The notes under the pieces: generated by a model
The model's input: the letters and a program-made list of their open reading frames with translations, nothing else
Database searches by the model: none
What the model was told of the DNA's origin: nothing
Shown here: piece by piece, positions 9,040 to 19,815 of the stretch
Layout of the letters: each line of letters starts with the position of its first letter
Position numbering within the stretch: position 1 is the stretch's first letter
Made by a program: the position numbers and the translations under genes
Assembly (NCBI GenBank): GCA_011799875.1
Contig: CM022302.1
Span: forward strand, 304,927,048-304,991,047
DNA: 64,000 nucleotides
Source of the DNA: Thinopyrum elongatum
Taxonomy: Eukaryota; Streptophyta; Magnoliopsida; Poales; Poaceae
Reading direction: 5' to 3'

Positions 9040-10837
9040 ACCAGTCTTTCTTCTCCAACCATTTTCTTCCTGCGTATTCCTCGGCTCCGGGTCGTTCCCT
9101 TCCTAGGTCGCGCCGTCATCCACCACCTTGGTGCTGTTGGACGGTACGACATCGTCAACGCAGTCAACGAACGACAGCCATCAGAAGAGGACTGAAAGTG
9201 GAGAGGCTAACAGCTGGGTCCATGACGGTACGCAAGGAAGTGCCTCCTTATTACGCGCAAAATAATGATTCCTCCACCTGACAGCTCGGACCCACCGGAA
9301 GGGCCTCTGTATTTCACGAAAAAAACATTCCCCCCTGACAGTTGGGACCCACCGGCTTTATCTTCGCACGGAAGGAACTGCCTTCTTACCACCTGACAGC
9401 TGGGACCCAGCAGGTTGAAGCGAAGGTAGCGTTATCTGTCTGGCCGCGAACATGTACATACATAACGGTCGATCGGTCTCTCTGCAGCGACGTACCGTGG
9501 CCGAGTAAGGAGCAGCACGTGTTGAAGTAGAGGCGCCGACGTAGCATGTCACGCAGTCTCGTCTATATCGTGTACACGTACGTACAGGCATGCTGCAAGA
9601 TAGTAAATACGGCTACATACATACATACGAGTGGGGTCTCTAACGCGTACAGCGACGTCGTCCTGTTCATCGGGAGCCAACCGGCTTGGACGGAACAGCC
9701 AGAACGGGGTCTGGCGTACCACAAAACGGAGGAAAACGGCCTTCTGTTCGACTGCGTACGGTCGAAACGGTGTCCTGTTCATTGGGAAGGGTCTGGCGTA
9801 CCACAGAACAGAGGAAATAGACTTGTGTTCAAGCTCCTACGGTTGAAATGGGGTGCTGTTGATTGGGAGGGGTGTGGCGTACCGCAAAACGGAGGAAACG
9901 GAGTTGTGTTGGAGCGCCTACGGTCGAAATGGGTCCTGTTCATCGGGAGGGGGTGTGGCGTACCGCAAAACGGGACTCCATGAGCTACTGTTCATCCACC
10001 ATCTACTGCCTCGCTCCAGCCTCCACGGGCTACTATTCATCCATCGTCGACTTCCTCTAGCCTCCACCTGCTACTGTTCATCCACCGTCGACTTCCTCCA
10101 GCCTCCACCTGAAACTGTTCATCCACTGGCTACTGTTCAACCAGCCCTCCACGGGGTTCTGTTCATCCACCCCCAACCGGCTCGGGTGTGGCGGCCTCCT
10201 CGATCGGGGACCTGTTCATCTAGCGGCAATGGCCTCTACTACCACGGGGTCCTGTTCATCCAACCCCCACGGGGAACTATTCATCCAACCCCCAACAACG
10301 GTCACTGTTCATCAAGATGCAGCAACAGCTGGTTCAATCGGCATCAGTTAGCAGCAATAGCGAAGGAATCGCTCGAGTTCAGTTAACAGCCAAGGGATTG
10401 ATCGCTTGGGTTCAGTAACGTAGCTAGAGCAATCACTCGGGTTCAGTAAGCGAACGCCTTGCTCAGGTTCAGTTAGAGCCCAATGCCTCGCACACGCGCG
10501 CGTACGTGTATGAGAGAAATGCACAATGGCTCCATGCATCGCTCCGCCCCGACCACCCACCGTAACCGGGAACTCCCCGAAATTTTCCTCGCCCTCGCTT
10601 CTACCATGATTTTTTCTGTCATGGACGGCCGAAAGAATGTCATGCAGGTGCGTGCCCGGCCCGTCCAGGACGAAAAGGCCATTTTCTGTCATGATTTTTT
10701 GTCATAGAAGTTGGAGCCCACCACATCTATGATGATACGTGTTTTTGTCACAATTATCGTCATAGAAGTGTCATAAGCATGACAGAAAAAAATTCATTCG
10801 GGCCAAAATGTCACGGACGTGTCTTTTTTTTGTAGTG
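9040..10837 (+). mobile_element. CACTA element copy A (non-autonomous, right terminus intact)
   Basis: The right end (…tcttttttttgtagtg, to 10837) reads CACTACAAAAAAAAGAC in reverse complement, a CACTA terminus. The last 270 bp contain repeated 'tctgtcatg' and 'gtcatagaagt' motifs. 9660-10330 is made of imperfect repeats around 'ctgttcatc' and 'tggcgtaccgcaaaacgg'. The remainder has 'gacagctgggacccac' repeats (9200-9420). The whole can be followed in reverse complement at 47558-49330 (copy B). The left terminus was not found and 9040 is where similarity to copy B fades. No transposase is encoded, so it would depend on another element for movement. ORFs through the repeats are artefacts of their 3n spacing. 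Confidence 0.75.
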
Positions 10838-12558
10838 CATATATATAAAGCCAACCCAGCTCCACATATTTCTACATCATGCATATTTACGTTCACCTGG
10901 CAATCGCTTTCTCAATCTTTGGAGTTATTTGACACCGCCGGCTGCCGGTCACCACATGCTGCATGGTAAGAACTTGTAAGACATTGCTATTTGCTATACT
11001 ATGAGCGTTTTATCACCACTGCCTAGTAGTTCATAGGAACATTATTCACGGATTTTGTTTCTTGTTTTCTACTAATTATGACAGGTTCTAGAGGTTTTAG
11101 TTCTTGGGCTTCATCGATCATGGGAGACTTGCCACCACCTAAGAAAATACAACAACTGTCACAAGAGGAGCAACGACATCAGAATGTGCTTAATCAGGTT
11201 AATGTTTCCATGCCACAATTTACTCATCATTTTAGGCCTAATTTATATATTGAATGGGAGTATGAAATAAATGCTTTATTTGCTTCCCATAATTTTGATG
11301 AGAATAGAAAAGTTAGAGCTGCGGTTAGTACGTTCAGTAGCTTTGCTTTAGTTTGGTATAGCGAACATTGTTGGTTATACCCTGATTAAATACCTACTAC
11401 TTGGGATGATTTAAAACTTTTCATGAGAGAAAGATTCATCGATGTTTATTATACTCATGGCATGATTAAAAAACTTCAACATTTAAAACAAGGCTGTGAC
11501 ATCGTAACAAAATATTATGATGATTTACAAACTACCTTATTGCATTCCTTTCTAGAAGAAAGTGAAGAAGATTTTATGGATAGATTTTGGGAAGGATTAA
11601 ACCATGATATTCAGGAGATACTAATTCATGAAGAATGTTATCCTATGGACCGTTTTTTGTCTTGCTTGTAAAGCTGAACAGGAAATAAAATGAGGTGTTG
11701 AACACAAGTGGAACAAGTGGACAGTGCACATTCCAAGAGTTGATACGTTGTTCTTTCAACTACTAGGCGTACTATGAAGGCCACATCCGTTGTTGTGAGG
11801 ACTACATCGCCTCTACCATGTGACACATCACCACTGAGAGTGCCTATATCATTTGAGTTGATCATAAGAGGTAATAACAAAGGTATTGATCTTCCACCTT
11901 TACATGAGAATGATGAATGCCTAGTCAATTTAAATGCACCATCTAATGAGCTACCCAATCCTTTGATCACTACCTATTTTTGAGGACTATGTTGATGATG
12001 TGACTTTGCCATGTGATCAAACAGCTGCAATATCAACATTGTTGAGTGCATCCATTGAATTAACTGCTGAAGAACCATGTGAATCAGGAAATAAATCAGA
12101 TTTGGATCGAATACGTTTGAAAATAATTGTGCCAATGTTTAATCATTTTGATATGACCTCTAATCTTGGGATGATTCTGTGTCAAATGACTTGTTGCATG
12201 TTTGCTTATTTAAGCATGTTGTAGCATGCAAATTTGAAGCAATTAAAGTTTATTTACCAATGTTGGGATGGTTTAATGATGAACATTGTCATTCTTTTGA
12301 TATTAATAAGGGCTTCACATATATGTGCAAACTGAGTTGCAATATTTTCATGCCTTCTACTTCTTGTGATAATATTTTGACTTTATATTTCATAGCATAT
12401 GAAAGTTACTCATGTGTACATGTGTCATATGTGCAAAAACCATGAGAAGTAAAAATTGATGACATATACATATACAACATGTACACCTTGTCTCTTTTGT
12501 TAGCCACATTTCAGATTAAGCAATGCCGAGGACGGCTTTGTTTTCAAGAAGGGGAGGA
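10838..12558 (+). mobile_element. Ty3-gypsy internal region (gag remnant, non-coding 3' part)
   Basis: Sequence resuming right of CACTA copy A contains a 5' leader with intron, a gag gene (see separate entry) and then about 850 bp of decayed sequence in which only short reading frames survive (11774-12224). It ends in a purine-rich tract 'aagaaggggaggatgatgag' (from about 12548), a typical polypurine tract just before a 3' LTR. No protease, reverse transcriptase or integrase is found, so it is a deletion derivative. Its 5' LTR is not visible. Confidence 0.7.
10956..11671 (+). pseudogene. gag: Gypsy gag (retrotrans_gag) with a probable spliced leader
   Basis: Gag forms the retrotransposon particle. 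Conserved retrotrans_gag features are visible: 'FRPNLYIEWEYEINALFASH', 'VRAAVSTFSSFALVWYSEH', 'WDDLKLFMRERF', 'LQHLKQGCDIVTKYYDDLQT' and 'DFMDRFWEGLNHDIQEIL'. A consensus donor (g|gtaag, 10966) and acceptor (tgacag|g, 11084) with an upstream 'ctaat' branch-like site would remove 119 bp and join ATG 10956 in frame (M-L-H-G-S-R-G-F). Without splicing, ATG 11078 serves. One in-frame TAA at 11387-11389 and a frameshift near 11655 break it. The C-terminal zinc knuckle is not seen. The domain is certain; splicing is inferred. Confidence 0.75.
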
Positions 12559-13626
12559 TGATGAGGACATGGCTACCTTGGATATGATAAAAAATATTGC
12601 ATATGCATATTTATTTGAGGTGATTTCTGATAAAGTTATGCAATAATTTATTTATGCTATACACAACAAAAGTACTTCACCTCTTTTTGTTTCATGCCTA
12701 ATTGCAGAACTACTGAACACTTGTACAATCCACATATGAAGATAAGGGAAAAAGAGACATTTAGGTGCTGTTCAAGAACTTCTCTCATGTCACTTTTGGC
12801 CCAAGAGAAGATAGAGTTCAAGTCTCTCACGTTCTGGACTTAGATTCGGACTACACAGACATACCTGACTCAAAACACTAAGATCTCTTTCATCCGGACT
12901 CCGAATTGGGTGATTCTTTTTTGTTGGAAAGTTTATTTCGTGCACTTTCTAATCCAATTGGATTCACCTTCAAATTCATCCAGAGCGTTGTGATATTGAC
13001 AAATCAATCTGATGCTGCAGCAGAATCCGAGTCAAACTACAAGTCCAAAGGTGTTGCATCACCTCCACTTGGGCCCATGGGCCTTGTATGACCTAGGGTT
13101 AGTTTTAGGCTGCCTTGGGATGTCCTCCCACCTCCTTGGCTGCCACCCCTTGCTCCTATATAAGTAGATCAATCTAGTAGCTTTTTCTGTGGGATTTGTT
13201 TAGTTAAAAGTTAGCCAACGCAACTTCGTGTACTTCGTTTGTGTCCAACGACCAGACAAGACCACATTCGGATCCCCACCATTATTAGTACTTCATATAT
13301 ATTCACAATATTCAGATTGCTTGATCATATTCTTGCTCGTTCTTCGATTGCTTGCAGGAATAGACCTTTGTGGTCAGGATGATCGAGCTTACGGCATCGT
13401 CAGTAACCTCAGGAGATTGGTGTAGCGATTGCTAATCCGCAACGTCGTTGCACGTTCGTAGTTGGATTGTCAAAGTTGACTCCACCAAATCGATAGTTAT
13501 CATCTCATCAAAAGATCGGGACACCCTCACCCCTATCACGCAGCCTCCGAGAGGCAAACCAGACCCCCAGAGCTCGAACCAGGGTTTTTGGAGGATTTCC
13601 CGTCGATCAGAATCAATCCCCCGACA
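12559..13626 (+). repeat. Gypsy LTR (about 1.07 kb)
   Basis: It begins with TG right after the polypurine tract and ends with 'cccgaca' before a PBS-like 'tggcgtgccaggtagggg' at 13629. It holds a TATA-like box (ctcctatataagtag, about 13153-13168). A 3' LTR should be followed by host DNA, yet here a PBS and gag-like start follow. This suggests that the LTR is shared by two elements after recombination between LTRs. Confidence 0.6.
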
Positions 13627-14094
13627 TTTGGCGTGCCAGGTAGGGGGCTTGGTATTTGCGCCTCGAGCTTCACCATAGCCGTGGCTGATGCTCGACGCGC
13701 CCGCGCCCAGCACTGGGCCAACCGTGTCCAGACGGAGCCCATCATCATCACTCGCGTCCTCCGGGCTCGCGCAACCAACATGGGCGCGGAGCCGGAGGCG
13801 GAGGCCTCCTCCGACCACCCTTCGGTTGGGCTGCACCAATAGAAGCATCAGCTGGGGACGCTCCAGCTCCCTCGCGCCCTCTGACCCCTCCACCGTTGCA
13901 CGCCACACGGCCGGAGCGGGACACGCCTCCTTCGACCAACAACGACACCGCGCGCCATCGGTGTGCACGCGCACCAGAGCCCTCACATGCTCATCCCCGT
14001 CGCACGGTGTTGACCCAAGCTGCCAGATCATCAAGCGCGCACCTCCTGAGGCACGTGTCCTCCTCGAAAGGCAGCGCGACCGCCAGAACTGTAA
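13627..14094 (+). mobile_element. Gypsy leader and start of a gag-like frame, truncated
   Basis: The PBS-like sequence at 13629 is followed by a GC-rich frame (from about 13588; AVADARRARAQHWANRVQTE) that stops at 13842. Beyond it only decayed Ser/Arg/Pro-rich reading remains. It is cut at 14094 by the LTR of another element. No enzymatic domain is seen. Confidence 0.45.
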
Positions 14095-14586
14095 TGTCGG
14101 TGTGAAAACCAGCAGACCTCGGGGTAGGGGGTCCCGAGCTGTGGATCTCAGACAGATGGTAACATGAACAAGGAGACGATGTTTATTAGGTTCGGGCTCT
14201 CTTGATGGAGGTAAAGCCCTATGTCCTACTCTTGTTTATATTGATATAGATGTATCAAGTACAGAGTTCATCTACCTCAAGATTGTCAGATGTGGTCTAA
14301 CTCTAGGGCTAGGTGAATGATATTGTGTTGATGTGCCCTCTACGGGATAAACCCCTTGGCTTATATACATGCCAGGTAGGGTATCTAGGGTTACAAGGTC
14401 GGTATCTTGATGTGGAGGTGGTAGGAGAACTCTTGGAGTATACGACAAGTCTTCGGCAGATGCAGTCCTAATCACGCCCCATCGTGCAGCCTCCGAAGTC
14501 CATCTTGATAAGAATGAGGGCCCATCAGCCCAATCCGAGGAGCACGGGCCGACTAGGTTAGTACCCCCTAGTCCTGGACACCGTCA
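14095..14586 (-). repeat. Gypsy 3' LTR, minus strand (492 bp)
   Basis: In reverse complement it starts TGACGGTGTCCAGGACTAGG (from 14586) and ends 'tttcacaccgaca' (14095). A minus-strand TATA-like 'catgtatataagcc' lies near 14358-14372. The sequence just outside its start (14587 onward) reads 'agttcgggggctac' on the minus strand, a polypurine tract. So this is the 3' LTR of a minus-strand element whose interior lies to the right. Flanks 'tgtaa' and 'gtagc' do not match, as expected when the right flank is element interior. Confidence 0.75.
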
Positions 14587-15255
14587 GTAGCCCCCGAACT
14601 AGTCTTCTATGCTGAGGATGATTCCCTTGATGAGGACAACCTCTGATACGAAGTCCTTGGCTCGACAGACGAGTTCCCCCTTGTGATCTCTAGACTCCCA
14701 GACCACCCTTTAAAGGAGCGATGTCGAACAAGCCCTAGCCAAGCTCATTCCCTGCCCGAAGAGGCATGGTAACTTAGCCTCAAAGGCGGACCACATAGAT
14801 GTGAACAGTTCCACCTAGTTTGTCAACTTTATCGAAGCGGCGCACCCCACGATGGGGCAAGCAGTTACGGCTTCCCCTGAATCATGGCTCGAGGCGGCCT
14901 TTTTACTGGCGCATCCATCGAGGTGGAGATTGTGCCTGTTTTCTCAGGGATATCATCAAGATTTTGTTTCCCCCCATGTGCATAAAGGCATCTTTGCGGG
15001 AGTGGCGTCTTTATCAGTGCGGCAAGGGGAACTCTTGGCCTTTCAACAGCCTATAAGAGCAAAAAAGAGAACAACGCAAGCAACCACAGTCTCATTTCCC
15101 CCGCCTGTTGCTTCGTCTCGGTCCAACGCCCAAATCCAATCTCGCAAGGGCACTGGGGTAAGTCCACTGTGACGGATGGCACCATCCTGGAGCTGCATGG
15201 CACGGGCTACCTTTCCGCCAACATTGTCATCCGCTCTCCTCGCACCGACCAGTAA
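14587..15255. promoter_or_regulatory. PPT of the minus element and candidate promoter of the antisense ORF
   Basis: 14587-14600 is the polypurine tract (minus strand). 14830-15170 reads like an upstream region of the plus-strand ORF: a TATA-like 'cctataagagca' at about 15050 and a GT donor-like 'ggggtaag' at 15156-15163. The short frame 14852-15172 has no domain. Promoter activity is inferred. Confidence 0.4.
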
Positions 15256-18200
15256 GTGCCCGCTCCCAACGCAGGGGAGCGGGTAGTCTTTGTTCCCCAC
15301 CTCATCCGAGGCTTGGGGTTCCCGCTGCACCCGTTCATGCGCGGGATGATGATCTACTATGGGCTCGACTTCCACCACATGGCCCCGAACTCCATCCTTC
15401 ACCTTGCATCCTTCATCACAGTTTGCCAGGCCTTCCTTCACGTCAAGCCACACTTTTGCCTGTGGCTGAAGAACTTCGGCGTAAAGCCAAAGTCCAGCGG
15501 CTTCGACCCGGCGGAGTGTGGAGGAGCAATGGTCAGGATGAACCAGAATGCCGACTGGTTCAAGGGGACCTTCATCGAGACGGTGAAAGAATGGCAAGCG
15601 CGAGTGGTTTTATATCACTGAGCCACTGGCCCGTGGTCAAACCAGAGTCCTAGTCTTTTTGGCCGGGCCCCCAAAGAAACTCAAGTCATGGAGGGAAAAG
15701 GGCGTTGTCTGGGGGAACCCAAACGAGGTGGAGATGCTGATCAAGAAGATCAAGTGGTGGTCCATCGAGAAGGATCTCCAGCTCCCCAACATCGTCAACG
15801 TCATGCTCAACCACCGCATACTACCGCTCCAACTTCGGGCCAAACCTATGTGGGAGCACAAATCCGAGGACGTGGGGCCCGTCCTCCACTTCTCCCACAC
15901 CACCTTGGCTGGCATGTGGACGCGTCTCTTCAAGCTGGCCAAGGACAAGATCCCCAAGGAGGGGAGGACCTCAACTTCGAGGTTGGCTATGAAGCCCCAC
16001 CAATAATTGTTCCAATACTCATGTTTATATTCTTCCTTTTCACCATGACGAGACAAATATTGATGAACCGTCTTGTTATATATTTACAGAAATGGTCTGC
16101 AAGGATGCAGAAAATGCAGTGCCCGGCTCCACTGCTAGAGGAGCCAGGGACCCCTCTTCTCTCGGCCCTCCTAGTCGAGGAGCCGCACATGGTGACCCTT
16201 TAGGGAACAAAATCCCAGAAGGGCAAGGCGAGTGCTCGGACTCGAGAGACCTCGATCACTAGGTCCGAGGAGACCCACGCATCCTTCGTCCATGAAGATG
16301 ATGTGGGGGAGGACGAGGAGAAGGAGAACCCTCCCCCAAAAGGGAATAGGGTGGCGTCGGAGAACACCGAAGCCGGAACGCGGCCCAAGGGCTAGAAGAG
16401 TTTGAGAAGGACCTCGGCCGGGGCCGCCGGCCAGACGTCAAAGAAGATCGAGCTCTCCGACGAGTCAGAGGTGGACCCCCTCGCCCTGGGGAGGAAGAAA
16501 CCGGCTCCCCGAGGGTACGATATTTATTTTTATACTTCATGTTTTTAACAAGTCCCGTTAGCAGTAGCGAGCTTAAACGGTTGCCTTTTATGCAGTCCGC
16601 TGAAGGTGCGCCCAAGCAACTCTTCGAGTGGGTTGCCATGCGCCAGTAGGACCCCGGATCCCGCTATTCCTCCGCCAGCTCATGACGGGTTGGGGGAGGA
16701 AACATCCACTCCAGACCCACCAGTCAACACGGCGGGGGCTGGAGGGTCGACAGTCATGGCTGAGGTTGAAGCCTCGGTCCCACAGGACCAAGGGGACAAG
16801 ATCCCAGAGGTCATCAAAGAGCGGCTGGGCCAGTCATCGGTCCAGCCAATGTCCACTCCGGCTCCATCACTGCAGCTGGAGACCCCCATGCCCAGCACCC
16901 AGGTGCTCGGGTATGAGGTCTTGCCACCCTACCTCCCTCTCAAAGGCGGGCTATCATGGGGTGGGCCAAAGAGATGGAGGAGAGCTTGAAGGGCTCCTCC
17001 CTCATGGAAGAGAACGGTGCCTTAATAGGTGCAGTGCTATAGGGCTTCTGCTCCATGGTGGCCGGATTGCATGAGGTCTTCAAGGGCCTCGTCATGAGCT
17101 TCGAGATACTCTTTTATCCTTGTGCCAAAATAATTTCTGTTTGTGTTTACTTTGCAAAACGATGTGTGTGTCCGTGGACATATTCTCATGGCCTTCTAAA
17201 CAGCATGGTCAGTGAGTAGCCCCCGAGCCCAAGGCTGGTTTCAAGAACCTGACGTTGGGATCGTATTAAAGTAGGAGCTTAATGTGTAGCCCCCAGGATG
17301 TTGCCCAATGATATGAGGCGCTTGTCCGAAGTTTCGATAAATTGATTGAAGGGCTTATGCAAAAAAATCTTGTTTGTAGGTTTCTACCTTGGCTCCGAGC
17401 TCCGTCTCCGAGGAGATGACGGAGGTAAGCCAAAAGCTCGAGAGGTCTGAGAAGGACCTCAGCCTCATGAACGAGCAGTTCGAGCAAGCTAAAGGTAAGT
17501 GGCCCATACGTCGTGCCTTTGAATGTCACTTCGGATACGAAAAGGCTTGCTATTTTGTGTTTTGAATTGGGAGCTAATGCCAAACTGTTTGAATGATAGC
17601 AGCCATGGCTGAACTTGAGGGGCTGAAGGCCGAGCTCAAGAAGGCTCGGCAGGAGGAGGAGTGGCTGAAGGCCACGGCCGCGAAGGTGGAGAAGTCCCGA
17701 GCTACCGAGAAGGTGGCTGTGGAGAAGGACCGGGCACGGGTCCTGGAGAACGAGGAGACCCTTAAGGGCAAGTTTCAAGGACACGATAAACATCAGGCCA
17801 AGGAGAAGCAGGCGAAAGAAGAGCTCAAGAAGCTCTAGCTTGCGCACTCCGAGCTATAGACCAGGGCCCGGGCCAACCACGAGGTGCTTCAACAAGTGGA
17901 GCAAATAGCCGCGGGTAAGCCATATTTATTGCAGTGTGTGTTTGGAAGCAAAGGGTGTGTTGAGGTCACCCAGCTGTGGCAATCCACAGAGGTCTTGGCG
18001 GATCTCCCGAGGAGTGTCACGGATGCCGTTGAGCACTTCGGCCCATTGGAGGGCCATGAGGCGGAGAAGGCATTCTGGCGACAGTTCCCGAAGTCGCCGT
18101 CGTCAGAGCTGCTGAACTATCGAATGAAGCAGCTGGCGGAGCTATTTCGCATGGCGAGGCTGGTGCTCTAGGACCTTTGCGTCAAGTTGTGGCCCGCTGA

Positions 18201-18490
18201 AGCCCTGCCGACCAGCTTCTTAGGCCTCCTGGGTCGCCTGTGGGTTGCTGTCCTGCGGGTGGAGTGATGGCAGTGATCGGCATGCCTTGAGAGAGCACAA
18301 CAGGCATACGCTTGTGTGAAGACACACTTCCAGAAGGTTGATGTGGCGATCATTGCTTCAGGGCCCCCCGAAGGGAGGCCACGCACCGCAGAGTAGTTCT
18401 GCGCCGAGGTGGAAGAAGGCGCTCGGGCGACCGGGGCCATGTGTCCAAAAGACATTTGTATCAGTTTCAGTACTTCGGAATGCCGAAGTA
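15256..18490 (+). pseudogene. PF04195-type 'putative gypsy type transposon' protein, antisense accessory ORF
   Basis: The N-terminal block 15256-15600 encodes 'LIRGLGFPLHPFMRGMMIYY', 'GLDFHHMAPNSILHLASFI' and 'CLWLKNFGVKPKSSGFDPAE'. After a frameshift near 15600 it continues at 15659-16006 (LKSWREKGVVWGNPNEVEM; LPLQLRAKPMWEHKSEDVG). This order matches Pfam PF04195, a plant family of unknown function known from gypsy-like elements. Downstream come an acidic/proline-rich part (16200-16990), a Lys/Glu coiled coil (17590-17838) and a C-terminal block (17884-18171: WRQFPKSPSSELLNYRMKQL), separated by intron-like gaps and stops. It lies on the strand opposite to the LTR at 14095-14586, between PPT and pol side, so it is an antisense ORF of that element. 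Function is unknown, and this copy is broken. Confidence 0.7.
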
Positions 18491-19815
18491 CATTGGATGT
18501 ACAAAAACTATCTTTTGTTTTAATGAGTATGGCGTTAAATTCCCTCATATATTTGTGTTGTTTTAGTTAAGTGTCCTCCCGTTCGACCGTGTTCAACTGA
18601 AAAGTGGGTAAGTGTCAGCTTCTACACCTATGTAGAATATACAGAGGGTGTTCCTTGAGGCAGATATGACCCTTGGCCGACATCTCGGTACTCGAAGGCG
18701 GTCTGTGCTTGTAGGAACTAGGCAATCAAATCATAACAACTTTATAACTTTCACTTAGTCTTAGGAGATTGACTGTGGGGGCTGATGATGAGCCCCCGGT
18801 GTGTGAAGTGGTCGGCTTAGCCAGCCGAGGTCTACGCCATCACGCACTTCAGCTAATGTAAAAAATAAGCCCTTCGTTTAACATGGGTGATCTCTATCGT
18901 CAAGTTGCTTATCGCAGTCTTCGGATTTCCGACCAGTTTTCACTGACCCAGATAGTTAGTTTTTGTCTTGCTTCACTGAGGTGCTCTGCCAATTGAACTG
19001 GCGGCACTATCACATTGGTTCTCCTATTACACCCTTAGCCGAATTCATCAGGAATGTAAGGGGTACACATAGGAGCCGGGCAACCGAACTATTGACCAAA
19101 ATCGAGGTTCGAAACTGATGCATATAACGCAACATCTGAGATGCCGAGTACTTCGGACTTGCATTTCGAGACAGGGAAACGAAGCCTTTTAGCAGTTGTA
19201 TCTTAAAGATGTTCTTGTAACTCAAAGGCAGCGCTTGTAAAGAAATACAGTAAGGACCTTAAAGGGCACGATTTCTTTATTTTATAACTTCAAGCTTGAC
19301 ATGCCGAGCTGTAATGAGAGAAATTGAAAGAATATAGTGCCTAAAGTAAATAGAGGAGCCAAAAACAGGGCAGATATTGTCATCGACTTTATAAGCCCGG
19401 GCCGCTTCCTGCCGCACGTCTGCATCTCCGTGCTGTTGACCAGCTTGTCATCGTTGATGGGAGGACTAAAGTGGACTAAATGCGACCTCGGCCGTGCATG
19501 AGCTGAAAGCATTCGTTAGCCGAGTCCTTTGAAAGAGGTCTGTAGATGTCCGTTTTGTGGTTGAGGCCACGTTCATATAGTTTTGCTGGTTAGCGCTTTG
19601 ACAGAACCTTGCCAATGTGGAAGTTCAAAGCTCCATCGTTCCTTGGTCTAGTCGATCCGACATTTCCATGAATTTGGCTCCTTGGCGGCCCAAGGAATTT
19701 TTAGTGCACAAATTGTGCACCCTGGGGACATCATGCCCCTTCCAAGGGCGGTGTGCAAGGAGCCCGTACTCCTATTTAGGTTGTGGGGGTATTTTTCTGA
19801 GGTCGGTCACCCATC
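18491..19815. other. Non-coding gypsy interior
   Basis: No pol motifs are seen on either strand. There is a perfect 7-bp stem hairpin (gggggct/agccccc, 18777-18797). A minus-strand piece at 18978-19005 (agttcaattggcagagcacc) resembles a tRNA D-arm; no T-arm follows. At about 19815 the sequence switches to a different gypsy family (pol of the next entry). Confidence 0.5.

Noticed and set aside
9546..10386. Overlapping long ORFs (145 and 177 aa) as genes
   Set aside because: They run through short CACTA repeats whose spacing keeps several frames open. The same happens in reverse at 48115-48960.
14095..14586. Solo LTR
   Set aside because: Flanks do not match, and a polypurine tract adjoins its start, so it is the 3' LTR of an element extending right.
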